From Rhodoferax sp. (lineage in GTDB: Bacteria; Pseudomonadota; Gammaproteobacteria; Burkholderiales; Burkholderiaceae_C): DNA of 5,053 nt. The notes beneath the pieces were generated by a model. That model ran no database searches. It was given only the letters and a program-made list of their open reading frames with translations, and was not told where the DNA came from. Where the stretch lies: NCBI GenBank assembly GCA_028292305.1, contig JAQGMQ010000740.1:1-5053 (forward strand). Direction: 5' to 3'. Below, piece after piece: positions 1 through 5,015 of this stretch (position 1 is the stretch's first letter; each line of letters begins with the position of its first letter). Both the position numbers and the translations under genes were made by a program.

Positions 1-243
1 GTCACCGATGGGGTGCTGTCGGAGACCGACCCGGAAGTCGCGGCCGTGAAGCGCGCGCTGATGCAGGCCGCCACCAGCCGGCGGCTGCTCGTCGATTCGT
101 CCAAGTTTCGCCCGCGCGCCTTCATGACGATCTGCGCGCTCGGCGAGTTCGGCGAAGTCATCACCGACAGCGGTGTGCCGGCCCTGGCGCTGGAAGCGTT
201 GACGCAGGCCGGGCTGAAGGTGACGCAGGTCTCGGTGGCATGA
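1..243 (+). CDS. DeoR-family transcriptional regulator, C-terminal fragment
   Basis: The frame is open from the first base of the window, so this is the last 80 residues of a gene whose start and N-terminal helix-turn-helix lie outside. The visible part matches the end of the DeoR C-terminal sensor domain, which has a sugar-phosphate isomerase-like fold: an EVAAVKRALMQAA helix, then the strand-turn LLVDSSKFRPRAF, then a VITDSGVP segment and a final LKVTQV strand. In this family that domain binds a phosphorylated sugar or sugar acid and releases the repressor from DNA. The gene points the same way as the catabolic genes and ends 22 bases before the kinase start, so it is probably co-transcribed and is the likely local regulator of the operon. 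The ligand is unknown; a phosphorylated tetronate made by the next gene is a reasonable guess. The family call is firm and the regulatory target is inferred. Confidence 0.88.
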   Translation, partial: VTDGVLSETDPEVAAVKRALMQAATSRRLLVDSSKFRPRAFMTICALGEFGEVITDSGVPALALEALTQAGLKVTQVSVA

Positions 244-265
244 ACGCAGCCATGATGGTGCGGCC

Positions 266-1318
266 GTGATGCGGGGTTGGCGCATCCTCGCGGACGACCT
301 CACCGGCGCGCTGGACACGGCCGCGGCTTTCTCCGGCAGTGGCGACTTGCCGGTGTCGCTGCTGCCTCGGCTGGTGCACGGTGATGCTCCCGTGCAGGCG
401 CTGGCCACGGGCACGCGCGACGTCGCGCCACAGGCCATGGCCGACGCGTTGCAGGCTTGCCTGCCCTGGTTCACCGCGCCGGGGCATTTCGCGTTCAAGA
501 AGGTCGACAGCCTGCTGCGTGGCAACAGCTTTGCCGAGGTCGCCTGGCTGCTGCGCCACGGCGGTTTCGACGGCGCGGTGTTCGCACCTGGCTTCCCCGC
601 GCAAGGCCGCGTCACCAGCCGAGGACAACACTGGGTCACCGGTGCCGAGTCGGCGGCCTTGGCGGTGCCTGATGCGTTTTCCGCGCTCGGCATCGAAGCG
701 CGCCTTGGCAGCGATGTCGACGGCCTGCCCGCCGGCGGCGTGCTGGTGCCCGACGTCACCTGCGACGCCGACCTGGCCGCGCTGGCGCAGCTGGCGCCGA
801 CCGAGGCCGCAACTTCGCGCCGCTGGCTGTGGTGCGGCAGCGCCGGCCTGGCCTGGGCGCTGGCACGCCAGGCCCGCCGTGCACCGCTCGCCGCAGGCCA
901 CACCAGCCCGGGGCTGACGCACGTTGTCACCGCCAGCAGACATCCGGTGCTGCGCGGCCAGCTTGGTGCGCTGCAGGAGGCCGGGGTGCGGTGTGCCGAC
1001 CTGGCGAGCCAGGAAGCGCTGGCCGCCGATGTAGCCGCGAGCCTGCTGCGCCAGCGCACCCGACGCCTGGTCGCCGATCTGCCACGGCCCGACAACCTGG
1101 TGGTGGTCGGTGGCGACACGTTGCTGGCCCTGTGCCACGCGGCCGGTGTGCAGAGCCTGCGTGCCCGCGCCGGCCCGCGCGGCGGCTGGGGCGCGGCGCT
1201 GCTGCAAGGCGGCGTGTGGCATGGCGTCACCTGTTATTCACGCTCCGGCGCCTTTGGCGCGCCGGACGATCTTTCCGCATTACTGGCCACCCTGACACAG
1301 AAGGAACACACCCCATGA
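266..1318 (+). CDS. Four-carbon acid sugar kinase (DUF1537 family)
   Basis: Predicted 350-residue cytoplasmic kinase that phosphorylates a four-carbon sugar acid (D-threonate, D-erythronate or a 3-oxo-tetronate, depending on subgroup) with ATP. The N-terminal substrate domain shows DDLTGA (10-15), KKVDSLLRGN (78-87) and FAPGFPAQGR (106-115), with GSAGLA at 191-196. The C-terminal nucleotide domain shows GGDT (282-285) and RSGAFG (326-331). All are family hallmarks in the right order. Members are commonly around 400 residues or more; the shortening lies between GQHWVTG and the GSAGLA motif. The start is GTG 266 or ATG 269: the frame has a stop at 221-223 and no start codon between. No clear Shine-Dalgarno sequence precedes it, so coupling to the regulator gene is possible. 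It overlaps pdxA2 by ATGA. Exact substrate is not readable; D-threonate is favoured because PdxA2 follows. Confidence 0.9.
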   Translation: MMRGWRILADDLTGALDTAAAFSGSGDLPVSLLPRLVHGDAPVQALATGTRDVAPQAMADALQACLPWFTAPGHFAFKKVDSLLRGNSFAEVAWLLRHGGFDGAVFAPGFPAQGRVTSRGQHWVTGAESAALAVPDAFSALGIEARLGSDVDGLPAGGVLVPDVTCDADLAALAQLAPTEAATSRRWLWCGSAGLAWALARQARRAPLAAGHTSPGLTHVVTASRHPVLRGQLGALQEAGVRCADLASQEALAADVAASLLRQRTRRLVADLPRPDNLVVVGGDTLLALCHAAGVQSLRARAGPRGGWGAALLQGGVWHGVTCYSRSGAFGAPDDLSALLATLTQKEHTP

Positions 1319-2346
1319 CCCAACCCATCCGCCTGGCCCTGACCATGGGTGACCCGGCCGGCATCGGCCCCGAGATCATCGTCAAGGCCGCCCACGACAT
1401 GCGCGACCTGGTGCGCCAGGGCCGCGTCGAACTGCAGGTGTTCGGCAGCGGCGCCGCGCTGCAACGCGCCACCGATCTTTTGCGGCTGGACGCCGCGCCG
1501 TTGCGCATGGTGGACGTCGGCCCGGTCGACGGCCTCATGCCCGTGGGCCAGGTGTCGGCCGCCGCGGGCAAGTGGTCGTACCTGGCGGTGGAGCGCGCGG
1601 TGCAGCTGACGCAGGCCGGCCAGATCGACGCCATCGTCACCGCGCCGTTGTGCAAGGAGGCGCTGCACCTCGCGGGTTATCCGTTCGAAGGCCACACCGA
1701 GATGCTGGCCCACCTGACCGGCATGCGCGACGGCGTGATGATGCTGGCCCACGGCAACATGCGCGTGACCCATGTGTCCACCCATTGCCCGCTGTCGGAG
1801 GTGCCGAAGCGGCTCACACCGGTGCGCCTGCGCCGCGTGCTCGACGTGACGCTGGACGCCTTGCGCGCCCTGGGCATCGCCCAGCCGCGCATCGCTGTGG
1901 CCGGGCTCAATCCACATGCGGGCGAGGGCGGCATCCTGGGCAAGGAGGACGGCGAGATCATCGCGCCCGTCGTCGTCGAATACGCGGCCGCGGGCCACGC
2001 CGTGACGGGGCCGTGGGCGGGCGACACCGTGTTCATCAAGCTGCGCGCCGGCCAGTTCGACGCGGTGGTGGCCATGTTCCACGACCAGGGCCACATCCCG
2101 GTGAAGCTGCTCGGCTTTTCGATCGACCCGGCCACCGGCGCCTGGAACGCGGTCAGCGGCGTCAACATCACGCTGGGCCTGCCCATCCTGCGCACCTCGG
2201 TCGACCACGGCACCGCGTTCGACATCGCCGGCAAGGGCATCGCCAGTGCCGACAGCATGGTCGACGCAGCCCACTACGCGATGACGCTGGTCGAAGGCCT
2301 GCGCCGCACGAAGATTCAAACAACGACACAGGAGACACTGGCATGA
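1315..2346 (+). CDS. pdxA2: PdxA2-type 4-phospho-D-threonate/erythronate dehydrogenase
   Basis: 343-residue member of the PdxA family of metal- and NAD(P)-dependent oxidative decarboxylases. PdxA proper acts in vitamin B6 synthesis, but the PdxA2 branch oxidises D-threonate 4-phosphate and decarboxylates it to dihydroxyacetone phosphate. Visible motifs are GDPAGIGPE (12-20), GHTE (126-129), STHCPL (155-160), AGLNPHAGE (197-204 region), FHDQGHIPVK (255-264) and a TSVDHGTAFDIAGKG stretch near the end. The three metal-ligand histidines of the family correspond to His157, His201 and His256. FHDQGHIPVK, rather than the YHDQGLPVLK form of E. coli PdxA, points to PdxA2, as does the kinase immediately upstream. 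AAGGAA at 1301-1306 is a good ribosome binding site 8 bases before ATG 1315. Both ends overlap neighbours by ATGA. The same frame is open far upstream inside the kinase gene, but that extension has no PdxA similarity. Confidence 0.93.
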   Translation: MTQPIRLALTMGDPAGIGPEIIVKAAHDMRDLVRQGRVELQVFGSGAALQRATDLLRLDAAPLRMVDVGPVDGLMPVGQVSAAAGKWSYLAVERAVQLTQAGQIDAIVTAPLCKEALHLAGYPFEGHTEMLAHLTGMRDGVMMLAHGNMRVTHVSTHCPLSEVPKRLTPVRLRRVLDVTLDALRALGIAQPRIAVAGLNPHAGEGGILGKEDGEIIAPVVVEYAAAGHAVTGPWAGDTVFIKLRAGQFDAVVAMFHDQGHIPVKLLGFSIDPATGAWNAVSGVNITLGLPILRTSVDHGTAFDIAGKGIASADSMVDAAHYAMTLVEGLRRTKIQTTTQETLA

Positions 2347-3122
2347 GAGACTTTTCAAAAGCACTGCAGTTCAAAGGCAAAAGCGTGCTGGTCACCGGCG
2401 CCGGCTCGGGCATCGGCGCTGCCGTGGCGCTGGCCTTCGGCGCCAGCGGCGCGCAGGTGGCGGTGCACTACGCGCACAACCGCGACGGCGCCGAGAGCGT
2501 GGCCGCGGCCATCCGCCAGGCCGGCGGCACGGCCATCACGCTGGCCGGCGACCTGCAGGACCGCGCCGTCGCCAACCCGCTGATCGCAAAGACGGTGGAA
2601 GCCTTCGGCGGCCTCGACGTGCTGGTCAACAACGCCGGCGACATGTTCGGCCGGCGCGCGCTGGAGCAGGCCAGCGACGAAGACTACGACCGCGTGATGG
2701 GCCTGAACGTGCACGCCGCCTTCGCCATCTGCCGCGCCGCCGCCCCGGTGATGCGCGGCGCGGGCCGCGGCAGCATGATCAACACCACCTCGATCGCAGC
2801 CCGCACCGGCGGCGGCGAAGGCGTGGGCCTGTACGGTTCGGCCAAGGCTTTCGTGAGCACCATGACCCGCGTCTTCGCGCGTGAAATGGCGCCGCACGGC
2901 GTGCGCGTCAACGGCGTGGCGCCCGGCGTGATCCTCACCGATTTCCATGTGCGCAACTCGAGCCCCGAACAACTCGAAGGCGCGCGCAAGAGCATCCCCA
3001 TGGGCCGCACCGGCACGCCGGACGACTGCGTGGGCGCGTATCTGTTCCTGGCCGACGACACGCTCGCGGGCTACGTCACCGGGCAGATTCTCGAAGTGAA
3101 CGGCGGCCAGTTGATGCCTTGA
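2343..3122 (+). CDS. Classical short-chain dehydrogenase/reductase (FabG-like)
   Basis: 259-residue soluble NAD(P)-dependent oxidoreductase of the classical SDR family, full length. The Rossmann nucleotide motif TGAGSGIG is at 18-25, NNAG at 96-99, and the catalytic set is Asn122, Ser150, Tyr164 and Lys168 (YGSAK). The loop between the catalytic Ser and Tyr is glycine-rich and slightly long. There is no acidic residue at the end of the second strand (VAVHYA), which weakly favours NADP(H). C-terminal features include VNGVAPGVILTDF and VTGQILEVNGGQ, usual for the family. AGGAG at 2330-2334 sits 8 bases before ATG 2343, and the start overlaps the pdxA2 stop by ATGA. It probably oxidises or reduces a hydroxyl of the operon's sugar acid or of the sugar that feeds it. 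The substrate cannot be assigned; a fatty-acid FabG role is unlikely in this setting. Confidence 0.92.
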   Translation: MRDFSKALQFKGKSVLVTGAGSGIGAAVALAFGASGAQVAVHYAHNRDGAESVAAAIRQAGGTAITLAGDLQDRAVANPLIAKTVEAFGGLDVLVNNAGDMFGRRALEQASDEDYDRVMGLNVHAAFAICRAAAPVMRGAGRGSMINTTSIAARTGGGEGVGLYGSAKAFVSTMTRVFAREMAPHGVRVNGVAPGVILTDFHVRNSSPEQLEGARKSIPMGRTGTPDDCVGAYLFLADDTLAGYVTGQILEVNGGQLMP

Positions 3123-3136
3123 CCCTTGCCTCTTGT

Positions 3137-3179
3137 CTTGCCCCTTCCCCCTCCGCGGGAAAGCTGGGATGGGGGCAAG
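3137..3179 (+). repeat. Hairpin just after the SDR stop codon
   Basis: CTTGCCCC (3137-3144) and GGGGCAAG (3172-3179) are perfect complements, and directly inside them TTCCC (3145-3149) pairs with GGGAA (3157-3161), leaving a one-sided bulge on the 3' side. The structure starts 14 bases after the SDR stop. No T-run follows, so it is not a classical intrinsic terminator. It could stabilise the 3' end of the upstream message or partly uncouple the aldolase from the first genes. It shares bases with the left arm of the larger inverted repeat. Confidence 0.6.
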
Positions 3180-3251
3180 GCGCCGCACCAGGGCGACCGA
3201 CATCCGTAACGCCCGCAGCCAGCCCCCACCCCAGCCCTCCCCCGGGAGGGG
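3147..3251. repeat. REP/BIME-like imperfect inverted repeat between SDR and aldolase genes
   Basis: The left arm (3147-3176) and right arm (3222-3251) are inverted copies of each other, matching at 24 of 30 positions by hand alignment, with a 45-base centre. The right arm contains its own palindrome, CCCTCCC (3235-3241) against GGGAGGG (3244-3250). C- and G-block palindromes of this kind are common as dispersed intergenic repeats in high-GC betaproteobacteria. They are non-coding, although all frames stay open through them and give spurious Pro/Gly/Arg-rich peptides. Whether this one is multi-copy in its genome cannot be seen from one window. Confidence 0.7.
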
Positions 3252-3330
3252 AGGGAGCGAACCACCGAGACCACGGGTTGGTGAGCGCCGACCCACCACC
3301 CAACCAACACCAACCAAAACGGAGACCGAC

Positions 3331-4095
3331 ATGAACACCCTACCCACCAACCCCTTCAAGCAAGCCCTGGCCTCTGGCCGCCCGCTCATCGGCCTGTGGT
3401 GCAACTTCGCCTTCCTGCCCACGGTCGAAGCGCTGGCCCATGCGGGCTTCGACTGGCTGCTGCTCGACATGGAGCACACGCAGAGCAACCTCGACACCAT
3501 CAGCACGCAACTGCTCGCACTGCGCGGCACGCCGAGCGCGGCGGTGGTGCGGGTGCCGTCCAACGACATGGCCTTCATCAAGCGCCTGCTCGACGCCGGC
3601 ACCACCAACCTGATGGTGCCCAACATCCGCAGCGCCGCCGAAGCGTTGGAGGCCGTGTCGTACACCCGCTTCGCCCCCGAGGGCCTGCGGGGCGTGGCCG
3701 GCAGCACCCGCGGCGGCGGCTACACCCGCTACAAGGACTACATGGCCCGCGCCAACGACGAGATCGCCCTGGTGCTGCAGATCGAGTCACGCGAGGCGCT
3801 GGACGAACTCGACGCCATCTGCCGCGTGCCCGGCGTGGATGCGGTCTTCATCGGCCCCTCGGACCTGGCCGCCAGCCTGGGCCACCGCGGCCAGCCCGGC
3901 CACCCGGTGGTGCAGGCCGCCATCAGCAAGGCCATCGCCATCGGCAAAGCCGCGGGCAAGGCGGTCGGCATTCTGACGGTGGACGGCAAGGGCGAGCCCT
4001 ACCTGGAACAGGGCGCGACCATGGTCGGCGTGGGCAGCGACCTGCACCTGCTGGTGGCCGCGGCCGATGCGCTGGCGGCGCGGTTCAAGGCCTAG
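3331..4095 (+). CDS. HpcH/HpaI-family class II pyruvate aldolase
   Basis: 254-residue metal-dependent aldolase close in design to HpaI (4-hydroxy-2-oxoheptanedioate aldolase), GarL and RhmA. These reversibly cleave 2-keto acids to pyruvate and an aldehyde. The opening FKQALASGRPLIGLW and the block GFDWLLLDMEH are typical. By comparison with HpaI the catalytic His is His49, the pyruvate-binding Arg is Arg74, and the metal ligands are Glu152 (LQIESRE) and Asp178 (FIGPSDLA). The C-terminal segment (VGVGSDLHLL) also fits. The start at ATG 3331 has GGAGA at 3321-3325 and lines up with the HpaI N-terminus. The frame is open back to 3133 through the palindromic repeat, but that part is not protein-like. 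It lies 208 bases after the SDR gene, the only wide gap in the operon, and would give pyruvate plus a small aldehyde from a sugar-derived keto acid. The aldehyde is not predictable. Confidence 0.92.
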   Translation: MNTLPTNPFKQALASGRPLIGLWCNFAFLPTVEALAHAGFDWLLLDMEHTQSNLDTISTQLLALRGTPSAAVVRVPSNDMAFIKRLLDAGTTNLMVPNIRSAAEALEAVSYTRFAPEGLRGVAGSTRGGGYTRYKDYMARANDEIALVLQIESREALDELDAICRVPGVDAVFIGPSDLAASLGHRGQPGHPVVQAAISKAIAIGKAAGKAVGILTVDGKGEPYLEQGATMVGVGSDLHLLVAAADALAARFKA

Positions 4096-4110
4096 GCCAA
4101 CCGAGCCGGC

Positions 4111-4140
4111 GCGGCCGAAAGCAAGGCCGCGAGGCCGCGA
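4111..4140 (+). repeat. Small GC palindrome and tandem 8-mer after the aldolase gene
   Basis: GCGGCC (4111-4116) and GGCCGC (4125-4130) can pair around an 8-base loop GAAAGCAA. The unit GGCCGCGA is then present twice in direct tandem (4125-4132 and 4133-4140). It begins 15 bases after the aldolase stop. It may add structure to the 3' end of the mRNA; no T-run follows directly. Confidence 0.5.
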
Positions 4141-4172
4141 AACCGCACATGTAAACGCGGTGAAGTTCGGGT

Positions 4173-4211
4173 AAAGCACGCGGGGAGCGTGGCTTTGCGC
4201 ATGCTTTTTTT
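4173..4211 (+). terminator. Candidate intrinsic terminator of the catabolic operon
   Basis: AAAGCACGC (4173-4181) can pair with GCGCATGCTTT (from 4197 onward) with one mismatch, and the stem runs straight into seven T residues at 4205-4211. An alternative, tighter stem is CACGC (4177-4181) with GCGTG (4187-4191) around GGGGA, extended by AAAG/CTTT across one bulged G. It lies about 80 bases past the aldolase stop and before the next gene on the same strand, where a terminator is expected. Which stem forms is uncertain. Confidence 0.55.
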
Positions 4212-4233
4212 CAGGGGGCGGTGCTAGCATGAA

Positions 4234-4257
4234 TCGCACTTTCACATGGAAGTGCGG
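4234..4257 (+). promoter_or_regulatory. Strong hairpin in the leader of the 62-codon gene
   Basis: CGCACTT (4235-4241) and AAGTGCG (4250-4256) are perfect complements. With an inner U·G and C-G pair the RNA stem reaches nine pairs around the tetraloop ACAU (4244-4247), and one more wobble pair is possible outside. It ends about 13 bases before the ribosome binding site and 24 before the start codon. It could be an mRNA-stabilising 5' structure or, read as DNA, a two-fold operator. A short TTTT follows a few bases later, so weak attenuation is also conceivable. No confident -35/-10 pair was found upstream. Confidence 0.5.
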
Positions 4258-4280
4258 ATGCCGTTTTCAAGGAGAAAAAC

Positions 4281-4469
4281 ATGGGCTTGCTGAATGAAAT
4301 CATTGGCGCGGTCGTCGCCGTCGAGGGTGCCGAGAAACTCGATCCGGACGCTTCGTTTCTGACCAAGGGAATTGCCGCGGTGGTCGGCTTCGAAGGCGTC
4401 AAGGCCGTCACGAACCACATGGACAAGAGCGAGGCCGACAACGCGGCGCAACCCGACCAACCGGCCTGA
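4281..4469 (+). CDS. Small hypothetical protein with internal repeat
   Basis: 62-residue protein that I do not recognise. AAGGAG at 4269-4274 lies 6 bases before ATG 4281, an excellent ribosome binding site that strongly supports a real gene. Two Ala/Val/Gly-rich stretches, IGAVVAVEG (8-16) and IAAVVGFEG (31-39), are copies of each other 23 residues apart. Each is weakly hydrophobic and ends in Glu-Gly. The tail from about residue 47 is polar and probably disordered (DKSEADNAAQPDQPA). There is no signal peptide. The pattern suggests two short helices that could pack on each other, oligomerise, or lie on a membrane; this is inference only. The gene seems to stand alone, with a leader hairpin upstream, and runs convergently toward the exported-protein gene 37 bases away. 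Confidence 0.75.
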   Translation: MGLLNEIIGAVVAVEGAEKLDPDASFLTKGIAAVVGFEGVKAVTNHMDKSEADNAAQPDQPA

Positions 4470-4506
4470 ATCAACTCAGGCCGAGCGCCGCGCGGTCAAG
4501 CTGTTG

Positions 4507-4776
4507 TCAGGGCGTGTCCTGCGGCAGCTTGGCCGTCGCGCACTGGATGCCGGTGAGCCCGCTGGTGGCGGTCACCACCGTCTGACAAGCGATGGCCCGG
4601 CCCGATGACGGATCATGAAACCACGCCGTGCTGGTGTTGCCGCTGGCCGACGCGCCGATCACCTGAAAGCTCGGGTTGGCGCGGATCTGCGAGTTGGCGG
4701 CATGGGGTGCAAAGAACAGCGCGGCCGGCACGGCCAAGGCGCACACGGCCAAGGCGCCGATGAGTTGTGATTTCAT
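4507..4776 (-). CDS. Small exported hypothetical protein with two mature-part cysteines
   Basis: 89-residue protein with a clear Sec signal peptide: MKSQ, a hydrophobic core LIGALAVCALAVPAALFF, then APHAA, with probable signal peptidase I cleavage after Ala27. Cys12 within the core is not in a good lipobox, so a lipoprotein is unlikely. The mature part is about 60 residues, contains an AWFHDPSSGRAIAC segment, and has Cys64 and Cys79, which could form a periplasmic disulfide. The W-x-x-D-x-x-[ST]-G-x-x-x-x-C pattern resembles the short beta-hairpin seen in many small exported hypotheticals, but I cannot assign a family or role. AGGAG at 4783-4787 (read on the minus strand) is 6 bases before the start. 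The frame continues upstream to 4896, but that part is arginine-rich, overlaps a tandem repeat, and would bury the signal peptide, so the shorter start is chosen. Confidence 0.78.
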   Translation of the reverse strand: MKSQLIGALAVCALAVPAALFFAPHAANSQIRANPSFQVIGASASGNTSTAWFHDPSSGRAIACQTVVTATSGLTGIQCATAKLPQDTP

Positions 4777-4782
4777 TTCAAT

Positions 4783-4787
4783 CTCCT
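4783..4787 (-). promoter_or_regulatory. Ribosome binding site fixing the start of the exported-protein gene
   Basis: AGGAG on the minus strand, 6 bases before the ATG at 4776-4774. It decides for the 89-residue form over the longer 129-residue reading of the same frame, since it lies directly ahead of a textbook signal peptide. Confidence 0.75.
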
Positions 4788-4800
4788 GAACGGGGTGGAT

Positions 4801-4828
4801 GCGAGAAGCGAGAAGCGAGAAGCGGAAA
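4801..4828. repeat. Heptamer tandem repeat GCGAGAA, three exact copies and one variant
   Basis: GCGAGAA occurs at 4801-4807, 4808-4814 and 4815-4821, followed by the variant GCGGAAA at 4822-4828. It lies in the leader or promoter region of the minus-strand exported-protein gene, 25 bases upstream of its start codon, where it reads TTCTCGC. Seven is not a multiple of three, so copy-number change here would alter spacing rather than a protein if the shorter start is right. Confidence 0.8.
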
Positions 4829-4870
4829 GCGGTCAGCAAGCTTACCCGCCACCAGCCGCGCTGTGTGCGC

Positions 4871-4903
4871 CGTTTGCGGTCCGTACAGGGCGACACGCAA
4901 ACG
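4871..4903. promoter_or_regulatory. Perfect 8-bp inverted repeat, possible operator
   Basis: CGTTTGCG (4871-4878) and CGCAAACG (4896-4903) are exact inverted copies separated by 17 bases, in the spacer between two divergently transcribed genes. The arm centres are 25 bases apart, a little over two helical turns, which suits a dimeric regulator better than a compact RNA hairpin. No matched -35/-10 elements could be placed confidently beside it. The rest of the spacer (4829-5010) shows nothing else I can name. Confidence 0.4.
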
Positions 4904-5015
4904 TCCTCATCTTTTCAAGAATCGACACTGGCCGACGCCCCACCGGGGTACTTGGCTGACACACGCCGCTCCAACCGCCGTCGACAATCTGTCATTTTGG
5001 TCGCTGGAGAAGCGT

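Noticed and set aside
161..1222. Long minus-strand open frame (353 codons) opposite the kinase gene
   Set aside because: It is antisense to a gene with clear family motifs, and the translation is rich in Arg, Gln, Ala and Gly with no recognisable domain, typical of the shadow frame in high-GC DNA.
1234..2364. Long minus-strand open frame (376 codons) opposite pdxA2
   Set aside because: Antisense shadow of a confident PdxA2 gene; the His/Gln/Arg/Ala-rich translation shows no fold or motif.
3147..3251. Insertion sequence
   Set aside because: Inverted arms are present but there is only a 45-base centre, no transposase and no clear flanking target duplication, so a REP-like repeat is the safer label.
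3133..3330. N-terminal extension of the aldolase to give 320 residues
   Set aside because: The added residues translate the palindromic repeat, lack similarity to HpaI, and bypass the good ribosome site and ATG at 3331.
2355..3707. 450-codon minus-strand open frame across the SDR gene, repeat and aldolase gene
   Set aside because: It runs through two genes and the palindromic repeat, and only high GC keeps it open.
4205..4233. Sigma-70 promoter for the 62-codon gene (T-rich -35 near 4205, CATGAA or TAGCAT as -10)
   Set aside because: The T-run is better explained as part of a terminator, and neither hexamer pair combines good sequence with proper spacing.
4372..4608. 78-codon plus-strand frame overlapping the 62-codon gene
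   Set aside because: Arg/Thr/Pro-rich shadow with no ribosome site; it overlaps the better supported gene and runs antisense into the exported-protein gene.
4801..4828. CRISPR-like array
   Set aside because: The units are 7 bases, directly adjacent and without spacers, so this is a simple tandem repeat.
4777..4896. 40-residue N-terminal extension of the exported protein
   Set aside because: It would place an arginine-rich, repeat-encoded segment ahead of a standard signal peptide that has its own AGGAG and ATG.
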